Source: Actinomycetales bacterium
GTDB lineage: Bacteria; Actinomycetota; Actinomycetes; S36-B12; UBA5976
Direction of reading: 5' to 3'
Assembly (NCBI GenBank): GCA_027484085.1
Contig: JAIXQF010000004.1
Location: 960,162 to 1,024,161 of the forward strand
Length of the DNA stretch: 64,000 nucleotides
Below, piece after piece: positions 37,154 to 45,945 of this stretch. Each line of letters starts with the position of its first letter. Position 1 is the stretch's first letter. The notes beneath the pieces were generated by a model. The model was not told the origin of the DNA and did no database searches. It saw only the letters and a list, made by a program, of their open reading frames with translations. A program made the position numbers and the translations under genes.

Positions 37154-37789
37154 ATGCAACTAGATCACGTCGCTTACGCCGTTACGAATGCCGAACTTGC
37201 GGATACAGTGCAGCGCCTGGGCGCAGAATTGGGCGTTGCATTTATTGATGGTGGCAAGCACCCGCGTGCGGGCACCCGCAACTTTATTTTTCCTATGGCA
37301 TCGGGCCAGTACATCGAAATTGTCGCCCCGCTGGAACACCCCGTAGCTGAAACCGTTCCTTTTGGTCAAGCAGTTCGTAACCGCGCAGAAGCAGGTGGCG
37401 GCTGGATGGGTTGGGCAGTTCGAGTAGATGACGTTGCACCACTTGAGGCTCGCATTGGTCGTCCAGCAGGACTTGGACACCGGTTGCGCCCGGGCGGTAC
37501 AGACTTAACTTGGAAGCAAATTGGCGTTATCGACCTAATCGCTGAGCCAATTCTGCCGTTCTTCATCAAGTGGGATGACATGAGCGCCCACCCAAGTGTT
37601 GGCGGATCTCAATCCGTAAGCATTACAGAATTTGCATTAAGTGGCGACCGCGATTCTTTAACTTCCTGGTTGGGTGATTCACCGGAAGCGCTACTAGATG
37701 ACATCGCTTTAACTTGGGTTGAAGACGATGAAATTGGATTATCGTCCGTTACCTTCCAGACCCCAAGCGGCGCTGTAACAATTAGCTAA
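37154..37789 (+). CDS. Glyoxalase-like (VOC-type) domain protein
   Basis: A 211-aa protein of the Glyoxalase_3/VOC type. It opens with MQLDHVAYAVTNAELADTV, the HxxxxV strand and helix that start a VOC module, and continues with GTRNFIFPMASGQYIEIVAP, where the glutamate would be a metal ligand. The frame is open from 37076, but homologues start at the ATG at 37154. The substrate is unknown. The gene is followed by a hairpin shared with the convergent exonuclease gene. Confidence 0.72.
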   Translation: MQLDHVAYAVTNAELADTVQRLGAELGVAFIDGGKHPRAGTRNFIFPMASGQYIEIVAPLEHPVAETVPFGQAVRNRAEAGGGWMGWAVRVDDVAPLEARIGRPAGLGHRLRPGGTDLTWKQIGVIDLIAEPILPFFIKWDDMSAHPSVGGSQSVSITEFALSGDRDSLTSWLGDSPEALLDDIALTWVEDDEIGLSSVTFQTPSGAVTIS

Positions 37790-37790
37790 G

Positions 37791-37812
37791 TTCCTCGAAG
37801 TTTATCGAGGAA
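37791..37812. terminator. Perfect 8-bp hairpin between convergent genes
   Basis: TTCCTCGA and TCGAGGAA flank a six-base loop. It starts two bases after the VOC gene stop and overlaps the end of the exonuclease gene. There is no strong T run on either side, so it may act as an RNA 3'-end stabiliser or a weak bidirectional terminator. Confidence 0.45.
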
Positions 37813-38458
37813 GCAAAACTGAACTCTTGCCAATTCTTGGCTGCTCAGTTGGTGTTGTGAAGTAAGTAAGCGTCTTGTAGTTGGCCAACATTCGAGGAAG
37901 CATTTGGGCCACAACCTTGGCGTCGTCTAAAGCAGTGTGAGCACTTTCTTGTGAAATTTCAAAATGTGTTGCAAGTGTTCCTAGTTTGAAATTGTCAGTA
38001 CCTTTAACCGTGCTGCGCGCCAGCCAGTAAGTACAAATGGCCGGCATGGTCAAAAGTTTTGCTCCAGCCAATTGGGCTTCCGCAGCCACGAAGCCTTCAT
38101 CGAATTTGGCATGATGTGCAACGAAGATCGCGTTATCCATCACTCGCGCTAACTCATCAAAGATCTCATCAAAAGTTGGTGCCTCTTGAACCATGTCTGG
38201 CGTGATGCCATGGATCCAATCAGCCCCAGTGTTTCCATCTTCTGGATTTACCAGTGACGACATAGAGTCCTGGATTTGGCCAGCTTGATTAATGCGAACG
38301 GCAGCTATTTCGATTACTCGCGCCCCAGCAGCTGGATCCAGTCCGGACGTCTCAACATCGACGATGACAAAATCATTATCAAGTTCGTAGGTTCCGCCCG
38401 ATCCCCCGTAATGCAGGAATTGCCCAATATCACCAGGGCTGGCAAATCGTGAATCCAT
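37802..38458 (-). CDS. DEDDh-family 3'-5' exonuclease (DnaQ-like)
   Basis: A 218-aa exonuclease. The DEDDh motifs are all visible: FVIVDVETSGLDP (Exo I), the H-x4-D segment in VAHHAKFDEGF (Exo II) and HTALDDAKVV (Exo III). This form, without polymerase or helicase domains, occurs in Actinobacteria as DNA polymerase III epsilon-like or as an oligonucleotide-trimming enzyme; its exact role cannot be told. It starts at the ATG at 38458, divergent from a lipoprotein gene with a 94-bp gap. Confidence 0.87.
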   Translation of the reverse strand: MDSRFASPGDIGQFLHYGGSGGTYELDNDFVIVDVETSGLDPAAGARVIEIAAVRINQAGQIQDSMSSLVNPEDGNTGADWIHGITPDMVQEAPTFDEIFDELARVMDNAIFVAHHAKFDEGFVAAEAQLAGAKLLTMPAICTYWLARSTVKGTDNFKLGTLATHFEISQESAHTALDDAKVVAQMLPRMLANYKTLTYFTTPTEQPRIGKSSVLLPR

Positions 38459-38540
38459 ACGTTGAATGTACTCGCCTACTCAGACGTAATGGTGAGTATC
38501 CCGTCGTGTGTGGCTAACTCGCCTATGTGCACGCCAGACG

Positions 38541-38546
38541 TAGGGT
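38541..38546 (+). promoter_or_regulatory. -10 hexamer (TAGGGT) for the 176-aa lipoprotein gene
   Basis: TAGGGT fits TANNNT and is followed by exactly six bases and the ATG at 38553. The same bases could be read as a weak ribosome site (AAAGG), but that lies too close to the ATG. A leaderless transcript is the better reading. Confidence 0.4.
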
Positions 38547-38552
38547 AAAGGC

Positions 38553-39083
38553 ATGAAGTTTCGGATGTGCATTTCTGGTCTCATCGTAAGCCTGGCTATA
38601 GCTGGGTGCTCTGAACAGAAACCTGTTGCGTCTACTGCAGATGAGGGTTCAGCACCAGCCAGTATTGCGCCGAGCATTGCCTATGAGGACTTGCCACCAG
38701 TGGCGGAAGCTGACGTAACGCTGGAATGTGCGAGCTATTCCGCAGACGCGAAACCATTCGTGCGCCAACAATCCGATTTAGTTGTCAATGACGTTAAGTA
38801 TCGAGTGGCAACCGTGGCTTGTGGCGTCGAAAACAGTGAAGTAAGTGCTGAAGTAGTTGAATCTTTCGTCGCAGAAAACGGAGTTTGGGCTTCAAATGGA
38901 TTGATTTCGGGTTCTGATGTCCCCTTCAACACCATGGGACCCTGCGAAACTGACAACCTAGTGGTCACTTGCCCAGCTTTTGTCCTTAGTGAAGAAGGCG
39001 AAGCAATCGGCTTCATCGAAATCACCGGCCAAGACAATGGTTTGGTCTGGACATTTGTAGCCGAAGAAGAAGTGGCGTACTAA
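38553..39083 (+). CDS. Small lipoprotein of unknown function
   Basis: A 176-aa exported protein. The signal peptide MKFRMCISGLIVSLAIAGC ends in a lipobox IAGC with Cys-19 as lipidation site. A Ser/Ala/Pro linker leads to a beta-rich domain with four further cysteines (ECASY, VACGVE, GPCETD, VTCPAF) that could form two disulfides. No family is recognised. It ends two bases before the convergent psuK stop. Confidence 0.7.
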   Translation: MKFRMCISGLIVSLAIAGCSEQKPVASTADEGSAPASIAPSIAYEDLPPVAEADVTLECASYSADAKPFVRQQSDLVVNDVKYRVATVACGVENSEVSAEVVESFVAENGVWASNGLISGSDVPFNTMGPCETDNLVVTCPAFVLSEEGEAIGFIEITGQDNGLVWTFVAEEEVAY

Positions 39084-39085
39084 CT

Positions 39086-40000
39086 TCAAACTATTGGAGT
39101 GGCTCCAAGAGTTTTACAATTTTCTGCTGCGGTATGTGAGGCAACCAATAGCGATTGGGCATAATCCACATCGCCCAAGTTGTTCCAATCTTCGCGTAGG
39201 CACAATTGAGACAGCAGGCCGGCGGCAAAAGCATCTCCAGCACCTGTTGTGTCAATAACTTTGATGTCCTCGGCCTTGACGGAAGCTACTTCTTCGCCGA
39301 GCTTTAACCAAAGCGCTCCCCGTGAACCCCGCTTAACAATCAGGTTCTTGAATTCCGAAGTCCAGTCGCCTGGTGCACCTTGTTCAAGAGCTGCAAACTC
39401 ATCTTCGTTAGCCAGGACCAAATCAGCTCGCGACAAATACTTTCGAACCTTATCTGGGCCTGCGATCTGAATTGGTGAACTTGAAGCGGCATCAATCACC
39501 ATGCGGACACCAGCCTTTTCTACGCACTCCAGAACATCTAGGGCGAATTTACGAGACTCAGGTCGCAAGAATGTGTAAGCACTCATCACCACGATGTCAG
39601 ATGAATTGATCAGTTGCTCTAATTCCCCATCGACCGACTGCACCAGATTTGCCCCAAAGTCTGGCATCATCGATCGCGCTCCGGTTTCGTCGACCAAGAT
39701 CACACACGTGCCGGTGCGATTGTTGTTAATCGATCGAATGCTTGCATCGGACACACCAAAAGCCTGAAGCTGAGTTATCACCCAAGTGCCAAGAACGTCA
39801 TCGCCGATGGCGCCCACTAAATCGGTAGGAACTCCCAGATGGGTTAGCCAAACCGCGATGTTGCAAGTGGAGCCACCTAAAGTGATGGCGTTTACTGAAG
39901 TTGTGTCTGTGTTCTTTTGCAGTGGACCAGAGAGCAAGGTAATTACGTCAACATTTATGTCACCGATGACACAAATTCGAGTATTGACGCTGGCTGTCAT
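39086..40000 (-). CDS. psuK: PfkB-family sugar kinase, probable pseudouridine kinase
   Basis: A ribokinase-fold enzyme of 304 aa. The N-terminal ICVIGDINVDVIT opens the fold, GGSTCNIAVWLTHLG is the PfkB signature 1, and IDTTGAGDAFAAGLL carries the catalytic base Asp in the anion-hole motif. As a PfkB kinase overlapping a pseudouridine-5'-phosphate glycosidase gene by four bases it most likely phosphorylates pseudouridine; adenosine or ribose kinases share the fold. The two genes would salvage pseudouridine from RNA breakdown. Confidence 0.8.
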   Translation of the reverse strand: MTASVNTRICVIGDINVDVITLLSGPLQKNTDTTSVNAITLGGSTCNIAVWLTHLGVPTDLVGAIGDDVLGTWVITQLQAFGVSDASIRSINNNRTGTCVILVDETGARSMMPDFGANLVQSVDGELEQLINSSDIVVMSAYTFLRPESRKFALDVLECVEKAGVRMVIDAASSSPIQIAGPDKVRKYLSRADLVLANEDEFAALEQGAPGDWTSEFKNLIVKRGSRGALWLKLGEEVASVKAEDIKVIDTTGAGDAFAAGLLSQLCLREDWNNLGDVDYAQSLLVASHTAAENCKTLGATPIV

Positions 40001-40920
40001 GACGATTGAGCCGCTACGGCAATCTCAGCAGCTAACCGAGCGTTGGCATTGATCAACGTCACGTTCACCTCAAGAGATTGATTGTCGGTTTGGGTGTGGA
40101 ACCAGTCAAGCAAGAACGGCGTGACATCTTTACCAACGACTCCTGCTGCGTCGGCTGCTGCCATACCTTCGGCCAATACGCGATCATGCAAAGCAAGATC
40201 TAATTGATCTGCCTCGGAAACGGGCTTAGCAATGATTACTGCACCTGGCGCTTGAATGGCATCACGCTGAATACCCACGGCTGCTGCTTGAGCAACGGTA
40301 TCCACGCGCCACGTCACACCAAAGCCAGAGTCTGCGCGATAGAAACCTGGGAAGGCATCGGTGCCAAAGCCAACAACTGTGACGCCAAGAGTTTCCAGGC
40401 GCTCGAGTGTCGCGCCGACATCAAGGATGGACTTAACTCCAGCGCAAGTAACTGTGATTGGAGTCCGAGCCAGAGTTACTAGATCGCCAGATTCGTCGTA
40501 GGTATCTTGCGCGCCACGATGAACGCCCCCTAGACCACCGGTGGCGAAGAATTTGATTCCAGCTAAGTGCGCAATATGGCTGGTTGCTGAAACGGTCGTG
40601 GCACCATGACCCCCGGCTGCCAAAACCGGCCCTAGGTCACGAGTTGAAACCTTAACCACATCACTATTTGGGTCGCCTAGGATTTCAAGTTCTTGCGGTG
40701 TTAGGCCAACCTTAACCACACCATCGATGATTGCAATCGTGGCTGGGATTGCGCCACCATCACGCACACTTTGTTCGATGTCTCCAGCAACTGCGACATT
40801 ACGCGGACTCGGTAAACCGTGACTAATGATGGTTGATTCCAAAGCAACAACTGCCCGACCTGCGGTAAGGGCGCTTTGCACCTCTGGGTGAATTGTGAAC
40901 CGGGATGTATCAATAGCCAT
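39997..40920 (-). CDS. psuG: Pseudouridine-5'-phosphate glycosidase (PsuG/IndA type)
   Basis: A 307-aa enzyme that splits pseudouridine 5'-phosphate reversibly into uracil and ribose 5-phosphate. Family marks: VALESTIISHGLPSPRN at the start with the catalytic glutamate, GGHGATTVSATSHIAHLAGI, FFATGGLGGVHRGAQ, and TVVGFGTDAFPGFY. The ATG at 40920 has TAGGCT seven bases upstream, so the mRNA may be leaderless. It overlaps psuK by four bases, and is divergent from a DUF1989 gene across 48 bp. Confidence 0.93.
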   Translation of the reverse strand: MAIDTSRFTIHPEVQSALTAGRAVVALESTIISHGLPSPRNVAVAGDIEQSVRDGGAIPATIAIIDGVVKVGLTPQELEILGDPNSDVVKVSTRDLGPVLAAGGHGATTVSATSHIAHLAGIKFFATGGLGGVHRGAQDTYDESGDLVTLARTPITVTCAGVKSILDVGATLERLETLGVTVVGFGTDAFPGFYRADSGFGVTWRVDTVAQAAAVGIQRDAIQAPGAVIIAKPVSEADQLDLALHDRVLAEGMAAADAAGVVGKDVTPFLLDWFHTQTDNQSLEVNVTLINANARLAAEIAVAAQSS

Positions 40921-40927
40921 GGCTAAC

Positions 40928-40933
40928 AGCCTA
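40928..40933 (-). promoter_or_regulatory. -10 hexamer (TAGGCT) for a leaderless psuG-psuK transcript
   Basis: On the minus strand TAGGCT is followed by GTTAGCC and the ATG at 40920. The hexamer is identical to the one before the DMT transporter. No ribosome site intervenes. Confidence 0.42.
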
Positions 40934-40968
40934 AGGTGTCTCTATAACGTGTATTTATGGAGGTCAAT

Positions 40969-41574
40969 ATGTCTGAATTGAAACTTATTCCAGCCCGCCA
41001 CGGTGTAGCTGACCGCATGAAAAAGGGACAGACGCTCAAGGTCATCAATACTTTTGGGCAGCAAGTTATCGACTTCTGGGCATTTGCAGCGCACGACATG
41101 AACGAATACATGTCAATGCATCACACCCATGCTGCTCTTCTGAAAATCATTCCAAGTGTGGGTGACACATTGGTTACGACCAAGCGGCGCGACATCATGA
41201 CAATCATCGAAGACACCACTCCTGGAATCCACGACACATTAATGCCATCGTGTGATCGCTATCGCTATGAACAGCTTGGTTGCACCGAGTACCACATGAA
41301 TTGCAAAGACAACTTAGAAGTTGCATTAGACAAGATTGATGTTGAGCGCCTAGTTCATCCTGCGCCGCTAAACCTATTCATGAATATTCCAGTCAGCCAA
41401 ACCGACAACAACTCAATTAAGTGGGACGGATGTCCAGCTGGGGTTGGCGAATACATCACACTTCGCGCCGAAATGGATTGCATCATTGCATTTTCATCTT
41501 GCCCGCAAGACATCGTTCCGATCAATGGCCCGAACTGCGAAATTCAGGACACGCATTACTTAATCGAAGGCTAG
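40969..41574 (+). CDS. DUF1989 (urea carboxylase-associated) family protein
   Basis: A 201-aa protein of the DUF1989 group. GGAGGT at 40959-40964 sits four bases before the ATG at 40969, which decides the start over an upstream in-frame ATG. Visible family pieces: GQQVIDFWAFAAHDMNEYMSM, HTHAALLKIIPSVGDTLVT and the metal-type cysteines in PSCDRYRYEQLGC. Related pairs act as carboxyguanidine deiminase in guanidine breakdown, but those work as two-subunit complexes next to urea carboxylase or allophanate hydrolase; here the gene is single, so the substrate is open. Confidence 0.82.
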   Translation: MSELKLIPARHGVADRMKKGQTLKVINTFGQQVIDFWAFAAHDMNEYMSMHHTHAALLKIIPSVGDTLVTTKRRDIMTIIEDTTPGIHDTLMPSCDRYRYEQLGCTEYHMNCKDNLEVALDKIDVERLVHPAPLNLFMNIPVSQTDNNSIKWDGCPAGVGEYITLRAEMDCIIAFSSCPQDIVPINGPNCEIQDTHYLIEG

Positions 41575-41684
41575 TTCTGCTCAGACTTCTCTTCGACTGT
41601 TAGTTCTGGAAGTGACTCCACGTAATCCAAAAGGACTCTAAAAGGAACGTCAGGATCGTCGACCCAGTCATAAGCTTCAGACAT
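41571..41684 (-). CDS. Possible 37-aa protein at the end of the ethylmalonyl-CoA operon
   Basis: A short open frame starting ATG at 41684, 18 bp after the acyl-CoA dehydrogenase stop on the same strand, and ending at 41571 so that its stop overlaps the DUF1989 stop on the other strand. The product is acidic (about eleven Asp/Glu), starting MSEAYDWVDDPDV and ending VEEKSEQN. Amphipathic spacing in VLLDYVESL suggests a helix. AATAGAGAT lies upstream, with no strong Shine-Dalgarno. Codon use looks natural. It could be a small subunit-like protein or chance. Confidence 0.45.
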   Translation of the reverse strand: MSEAYDWVDDPDVPFRVLLDYVESLPELTVEEKSEQN

Positions 41685-41702
41685 ATCTCTATTATGAATG
41701 GG

Positions 41703-42908
41703 CTAGGTGCGGATTTTGTAATCTTCCAGCAAGCGGCGAGCAATAATCATGCGCTGGATGTCGGCGGTACCTTCACCGATAAGTAACATCGGTGCTTCGC
41801 GGTAAAGACGCTCGATTTCGTATTCCTTCGAGTAGCCATAGCCGCCGTGGATTCGGAATGAATCCTCAACAATCTCTTTACAGAATTCGCTAGCTATGTA
41901 CTTAGCCATGCCAGATTCCATGTCATTACGTTCGCCAGAATCCTTCTTACGAGCCGCATTAACCATCATGGTGTGAGCAACTTCTACCTTGGTTGCCATG
42001 TCCGCTAGGCGGAATGCAACTGCTTGGTGCTCTGAGATTGCCTTACCAAACGCATGACGTTGTTGCGCGTAATCAATTGCAAGTTCAAATGCGCGAAGTC
42101 CTAGTCCAGATGCGCGAGCTGCAACGTTAACGCGACCAACTTCAACACCGTCCATCATTTGGTAGAAGCCCTTGCCGGTTTCTCCACCCAACAGATCGTC
42201 ATTAGAAAGCTTTAGGCCATCCATGATTAGTTCCGTTGTATCAACGCCCTTGTAACCCATCTTTTCGATCTTGCCTGGGATGGTTAGACCTGGACGAACT
42301 TCACCAAAGCCTGATTCCTTCTCGATTAGGAAGGTTGACATCTTCTTGTAGACGCTGGCATCCGGCGCAGCATCTTCGTCGGCGCGAACTAAGACCGCAA
42401 CCAAAGTTGATGAACCACCGTTGGTTAACCACATCTTTTGACCAGTCAAGCTCCAACCTTCGCCATCACGAACAGCCTTTGACGTAATACCGGAAACGTC
42501 AGAGCCAACACCTGGCTCACTCATGCTGAAAGCACCGCGAACTTCGCCAGTTGCCATCCGTGGCAAGTACTTATCTTTTTGTTCCTGTGTGCCGTGCTGC
42601 ATCAACATGTAAGCCACGATGAAGTGGGTGTTAATTACACCACTTACTGGCATCCAGCCACGGGCAATCTCTTCAACAACAAGTGCGTAAGTAAGTAGTG
42701 ACTCCCCTAACCCGCCATACTCTTCCGGAATCATCAGACCGAACACCCCAAGTTCCTTTAGGCCATCAACAATCGCCTGTGGGTATTCATCAGCATGCTC
42801 AAGTTCATTGGCAACTGGAATGATTTCGTTTTCTACGAAGGAATGCACCGCATCCAAGATTGCTTCTTGAACATCGTTTAAACCTTCAGTTTGAGCAAGG
42901 CGTGCCAT
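41703..42908 (-). CDS. Acyl-CoA dehydrogenase, probable methylsuccinyl-CoA dehydrogenase
   Basis: A 401-aa FAD-dependent acyl-CoA dehydrogenase. Family signatures: GAFSMSEPGVGSDVSGITSKAV (FAD/substrate loop), WLTNGGSSTLV and the C-terminal HGGYGYSKEYEIERLYREAP containing the usual catalytic-region residues. It lies three bases after mcl in the ccr-ecm-mcl operon, so the oxidation of (2S)-methylsuccinyl-CoA to mesaconyl-CoA is the expected job. It is of ordinary length, unlike the longer proteobacterial methylsuccinyl-CoA dehydrogenase, as in other Actinobacteria. Confidence 0.85.
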   Translation of the reverse strand: MARLAQTEGLNDVQEAILDAVHSFVENEIIPVANELEHADEYPQAIVDGLKELGVFGLMIPEEYGGLGESLLTYALVVEEIARGWMPVSGVINTHFIVAYMLMQHGTQEQKDKYLPRMATGEVRGAFSMSEPGVGSDVSGITSKAVRDGEGWSLTGQKMWLTNGGSSTLVAVLVRADEDAAPDASVYKKMSTFLIEKESGFGEVRPGLTIPGKIEKMGYKGVDTTELIMDGLKLSNDDLLGGETGKGFYQMMDGVEVGRVNVAARASGLGLRAFELAIDYAQQRHAFGKAISEHQAVAFRLADMATKVEVAHTMMVNAARKKDSGERNDMESGMAKYIASEFCKEIVEDSFRIHGGYGYSKEYEIERLYREAPMLLIGEGTADIQRMIIARRLLEDYKIRT

Positions 42909-42911
42909 GGG

Positions 42912-43874
42912 TTATGCCTCCGGTGGGGTGAATGTCTGGGTGCGAGTCATTCCAGCGGCCCGGCCCTTGGCAGAAACCACCAAAGCCATCTTGCGGGATG
43001 CTTCATCAATCATTTCATCTCCGAGCATTACTGCACCTTTTGCGCCACCTGCCGAGCTGGTCGCCCAGTCGTAAGCATCCAAGATCATTTCGGCGTGATC
43101 GTAATCTTCTTGCTTTGGCGAGAACACTTCGTTTGCCAACGCAATCTGATCTGGATGCAGGGCCCACTTGCCATCAAAGCCAAGGGCAGCTGAACGACCG
43201 GCCACGCGACGGAAACCTTCAAGATCCTTGATGCCAAGGTAAGGGCCATCAATTGCTTGCTTGTTGTATGCGCGAGCTGCCATCAAGATGCTCATCAAGA
43301 TGTGGTGGTAAGCATCGCCAGTGTCATAACCCGGTGGCTGTTCACCAACAACTAGGGACTTCATGTTGATACTTGCCATAAAGTCGGCAGGTCCAAAGAT
43401 GATTGATTCTATGCGTGGGCTGGCAGCCGCAATTGCATTGATGTTGATGAGACCCATTGCGTTTTCAATCTGGGCTTCGATACCAAGGCGACCAACTTCA
43501 AGACCGTTAGTGCGCTCTAGTTGGGTAAGCAAAAGATCAAGGGCCACAATCTGGTCTGCAGTTTGCACCTTAGGCAACATGATGCAATCTAGGTTTGCGC
43601 CAGCACCTTCCACGATTTCGATGACGTCGGTGTAAGTCCACTGAGTAGTCCAGTCGTTGACGCGAACGGCGCGAATCTTGTCTTCGTAACCACCTTCGTT
43701 AAGTGCCTGCACGATGTTCTTTCGAGCATCAGCTTTTGCAAGCGGCGCTACTGCATCTTCTAGATCCATGAACAGCTGATCGGACTTCAGGCCGCGAGCC
43801 TTGTCCAGCATCTTTACGCTGCTGCCTGGCACAGCTAGGGATGAACGACGGGGACGTAGAACTTTGTTACTCAC
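42912..43874 (-). CDS. mcl: CitE/HpcH-family lyase, probable L-malyl-CoA/beta-methylmalyl-CoA lyase
   Basis: A 320-aa aldolase of the CitE superfamily. It opens RRSSLAVPGSSVKMLDKA, has the metal/CoA segment DQLFMDLEDAVAPLAK, the glutamate of IEAQIENAMGLININ and the GPADFMASINM loop with the metal aspartate. In the ethylmalonyl-CoA pathway it cleaves beta-methylmalyl-CoA to glyoxylate and propionyl-CoA and also L-malyl-CoA. It starts with GTG at 43874, overlapping ecm by eight bases. Confidence 0.88.
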   Translation of the reverse strand: MSNKVLRPRRSSLAVPGSSVKMLDKARGLKSDQLFMDLEDAVAPLAKADARKNIVQALNEGGYEDKIRAVRVNDWTTQWTYTDVIEIVEGAGANLDCIMLPKVQTADQIVALDLLLTQLERTNGLEVGRLGIEAQIENAMGLININAIAAASPRIESIIFGPADFMASINMKSLVVGEQPPGYDTGDAYHHILMSILMAARAYNKQAIDGPYLGIKDLEGFRRVAGRSAALGFDGKWALHPDQIALANEVFSPKQEDYDHAEMILDAYDWATSSAGGAKGAVMLGDEMIDEASRKMALVVSAKGRAAGMTRTQTFTPPEA

Positions 43875-45906
43875 TTATGACTCCAATGGTGTGTTCTTGC
43901 GCAACTGGTTTTGCAGTTAGTGGTGCTTTATCGTGATTACTTCGAATTACATTGAGTATCCCAAGGATGATCGCTGGGATGTCAAAATCTTTAGGGGTAA
44001 ATACCGCAGCAACTCCAGCGCCAACAAGCTTGAGTTCGTCAGCTGCTGGAATGATGCCACCCACAATTACTGGGATGTTGGAAATGTTATTAGCCTTTAA
44101 GCCATCAAGCACCTGAGGCACGAGGTCGGCGTGGGCTCCCGACAAAATGGACAGGCCGATGCAGTCCACATCTTCTTGAGCCGCGGCTGCCACAATCTCG
44201 TCCGGGGTTAGGCGAATACCTTGATAAATCACTTCAAAGCCGGCATCTCGGGCCGCTATTGCGATCTGCTCAGCACCATTTGAATGGCCATCTAGTCCTG
44301 GCTTACCGATCAACAAGCGAAGACGCTGACCGAGTTCTTGCTCGGTGACTTTCACGCAATCGCGAACTGCAGCGAGCGCGCCACTGCCACCTCCGACTGG
44401 GACATTAGCGAGACCAGTTGGAGCACGGAACTGACCAAAGACACTTCTTAGCGCATCGGCCCACTCGCCTGTTGTCACTCCGGCCCGAGCGCACTCCAAA
44501 GTTGGAATCATCAGGTTTGAATTTGTTCTAGCTGACGCAATAAGTGCCTGCGTTGCAGCAGTTGCTTTAACTTCATCACGTGCTGCTCGCCAAGCGGTCA
44601 AACTTGCAACCGCTTCTTGCTCTACTGCTGGATCAACATGAATGATCGCATCAGTAATACTGGCTGTTAGTGGGCTGACTTCAGATTCAGTAAAAGCGTT
44701 AACGCCGACCACAGTGCGAGCGCCTGATTCAATGTTGCGGCGATGCGTGGCATGAGAGGCAACTAATTGGCTCTTTAAGTAACCGGCATCAATTGCGGCA
44801 ACTACCCCACCCATGTCATCGATGCGGGCAATCTCGGCGCGAGCCGCTTCCATTAATTCATTAACCTTGGCTTCAATCACGGATGAGCCATCAAAAATGT
44901 CTTCGTATTCCAATAGGTCTGTTTCGAAAGCTAGAACTTGTTGCATCCGAAGTGACCATTGCTGATCCCACGGGCGCGGTAACCCAAGTGCTTCATTCCA
45001 TGCGGGCAATTGCACGGCGCGGGCGCGAGCAGACTTGGATAAGGTCACGCCCAACATTTCAATCACCATGCGCTGCACGTTGTTCTCTGGCTGGCTTTCG
45101 GTAAGTCCAAGAGAGTTAACTTGCACGCCGTAGCGGAAGCGGCGCTTCTTCTCATCGGTTACGCCATAGCGATTCAAGGTGATTTCATCCCAAAGCTGAG
45201 TGAAAGCCCGCATCTTGCAAAGTTCCTCAACAAAGCGCATGCCAGCGTTCACAAAGAATGACATCCGAGCAACCACGTCTGGGAAATCTTCAGGCTTTAC
45301 TTGACCTGAATCGCGAACAGCATCAAGGACTGAAATCGCAGTTGATAGTGCGAAAGACAGCTCTTGAACCGGTGTAGCGCCAGCTTCTTGCAGGTGGTAC
45401 GAGCAAATGTTTATCGGGTTCCACTTCGGTGCGTTAGCGACGCTCCAAGAAATCATGTCTGATATCAAACGCATTGATTCGGCGGGCGGGAAAATGTAGG
45501 TTCCGCGAGACAAGTATTCCTTGATGATGTCGTTTTGGGTTGTGCCAGCAAGTAGTGCCTGTTCCACACCTTGTTCTTCAGCGGCAATTGCGTATAGTGC
45601 GAGCAACCACATAGCCGGTGCATTGATTGTCATCGAAGTATTCATTTGAGCTAGTGGAATGCCATCAAGCAAAGTGCGCATGTCACCCAAGTGAGCGATT
45701 GGCACCCCAACGCGGCCGACTTCCCCACGCGCTAAGACCGCATCTGGGTCATAACCAGTTTGAGTTGGCAGATCAAAAGCGATGGATAGTCCGGTTTGGC
45801 CTTTAGCCAAATTCTTTTTATAAAGCTCGTTAGATTCCTTGGGCGAAGAATGACCTGCATATGTGCGCATCACCCATGGGCGATCCACATTGTTTTTGTC
45901 AGTCAT
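43867..45906 (-). CDS. ecm: Ethylmalonyl-CoA mutase (MeaA-like, B12-dependent)
   Basis: A one-subunit adenosylcobalamin mutase of 679 aa from the ATG at 45906 (the frame is open to a TTG at 45927). The TIM-barrel half begins WVMRTYAGHSSPKESN and carries GLSIAFDLPTQTGYDPD. The C-terminal B12 domain has the DxHxxG cobalamin-binding motif in GLDGHSNGAEQIA and the later GLSILSGAHADL and PVIVGGIIP segments. Context after ccr supports ethylmalonyl-CoA over methylmalonyl-CoA as substrate. Length matches single-subunit MeaA-type mutases. Confidence 0.9.
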   Translation of the reverse strand: MTDKNNVDRPWVMRTYAGHSSPKESNELYKKNLAKGQTGLSIAFDLPTQTGYDPDAVLARGEVGRVGVPIAHLGDMRTLLDGIPLAQMNTSMTINAPAMWLLALYAIAAEEQGVEQALLAGTTQNDIIKEYLSRGTYIFPPAESMRLISDMISWSVANAPKWNPINICSYHLQEAGATPVQELSFALSTAISVLDAVRDSGQVKPEDFPDVVARMSFFVNAGMRFVEELCKMRAFTQLWDEITLNRYGVTDEKKRRFRYGVQVNSLGLTESQPENNVQRMVIEMLGVTLSKSARARAVQLPAWNEALGLPRPWDQQWSLRMQQVLAFETDLLEYEDIFDGSSVIEAKVNELMEAARAEIARIDDMGGVVAAIDAGYLKSQLVASHATHRRNIESGARTVVGVNAFTESEVSPLTASITDAIIHVDPAVEQEAVASLTAWRAARDEVKATAATQALIASARTNSNLMIPTLECARAGVTTGEWADALRSVFGQFRAPTGLANVPVGGGSGALAAVRDCVKVTEQELGQRLRLLIGKPGLDGHSNGAEQIAIAARDAGFEVIYQGIRLTPDEIVAAAAQEDVDCIGLSILSGAHADLVPQVLDGLKANNISNIPVIVGGIIPAADELKLVGAGVAAVFTPKDFDIPAIILGILNVIRSNHDKAPLTAKPVAQEHTIGVISE

Positions 45907-45945
45907 TTTCTCTGCCCTATAACCCAATCAATCCAGTGGTCTCAA

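Noticed and set aside
43867-45906. Methylmalonyl-CoA mutase
   Set aside because: It is a single-subunit B12 mutase placed directly after ccr, which matches ethylmalonyl-CoA mutase better; a two-subunit methylmalonyl-CoA mutase would be expected elsewhere.
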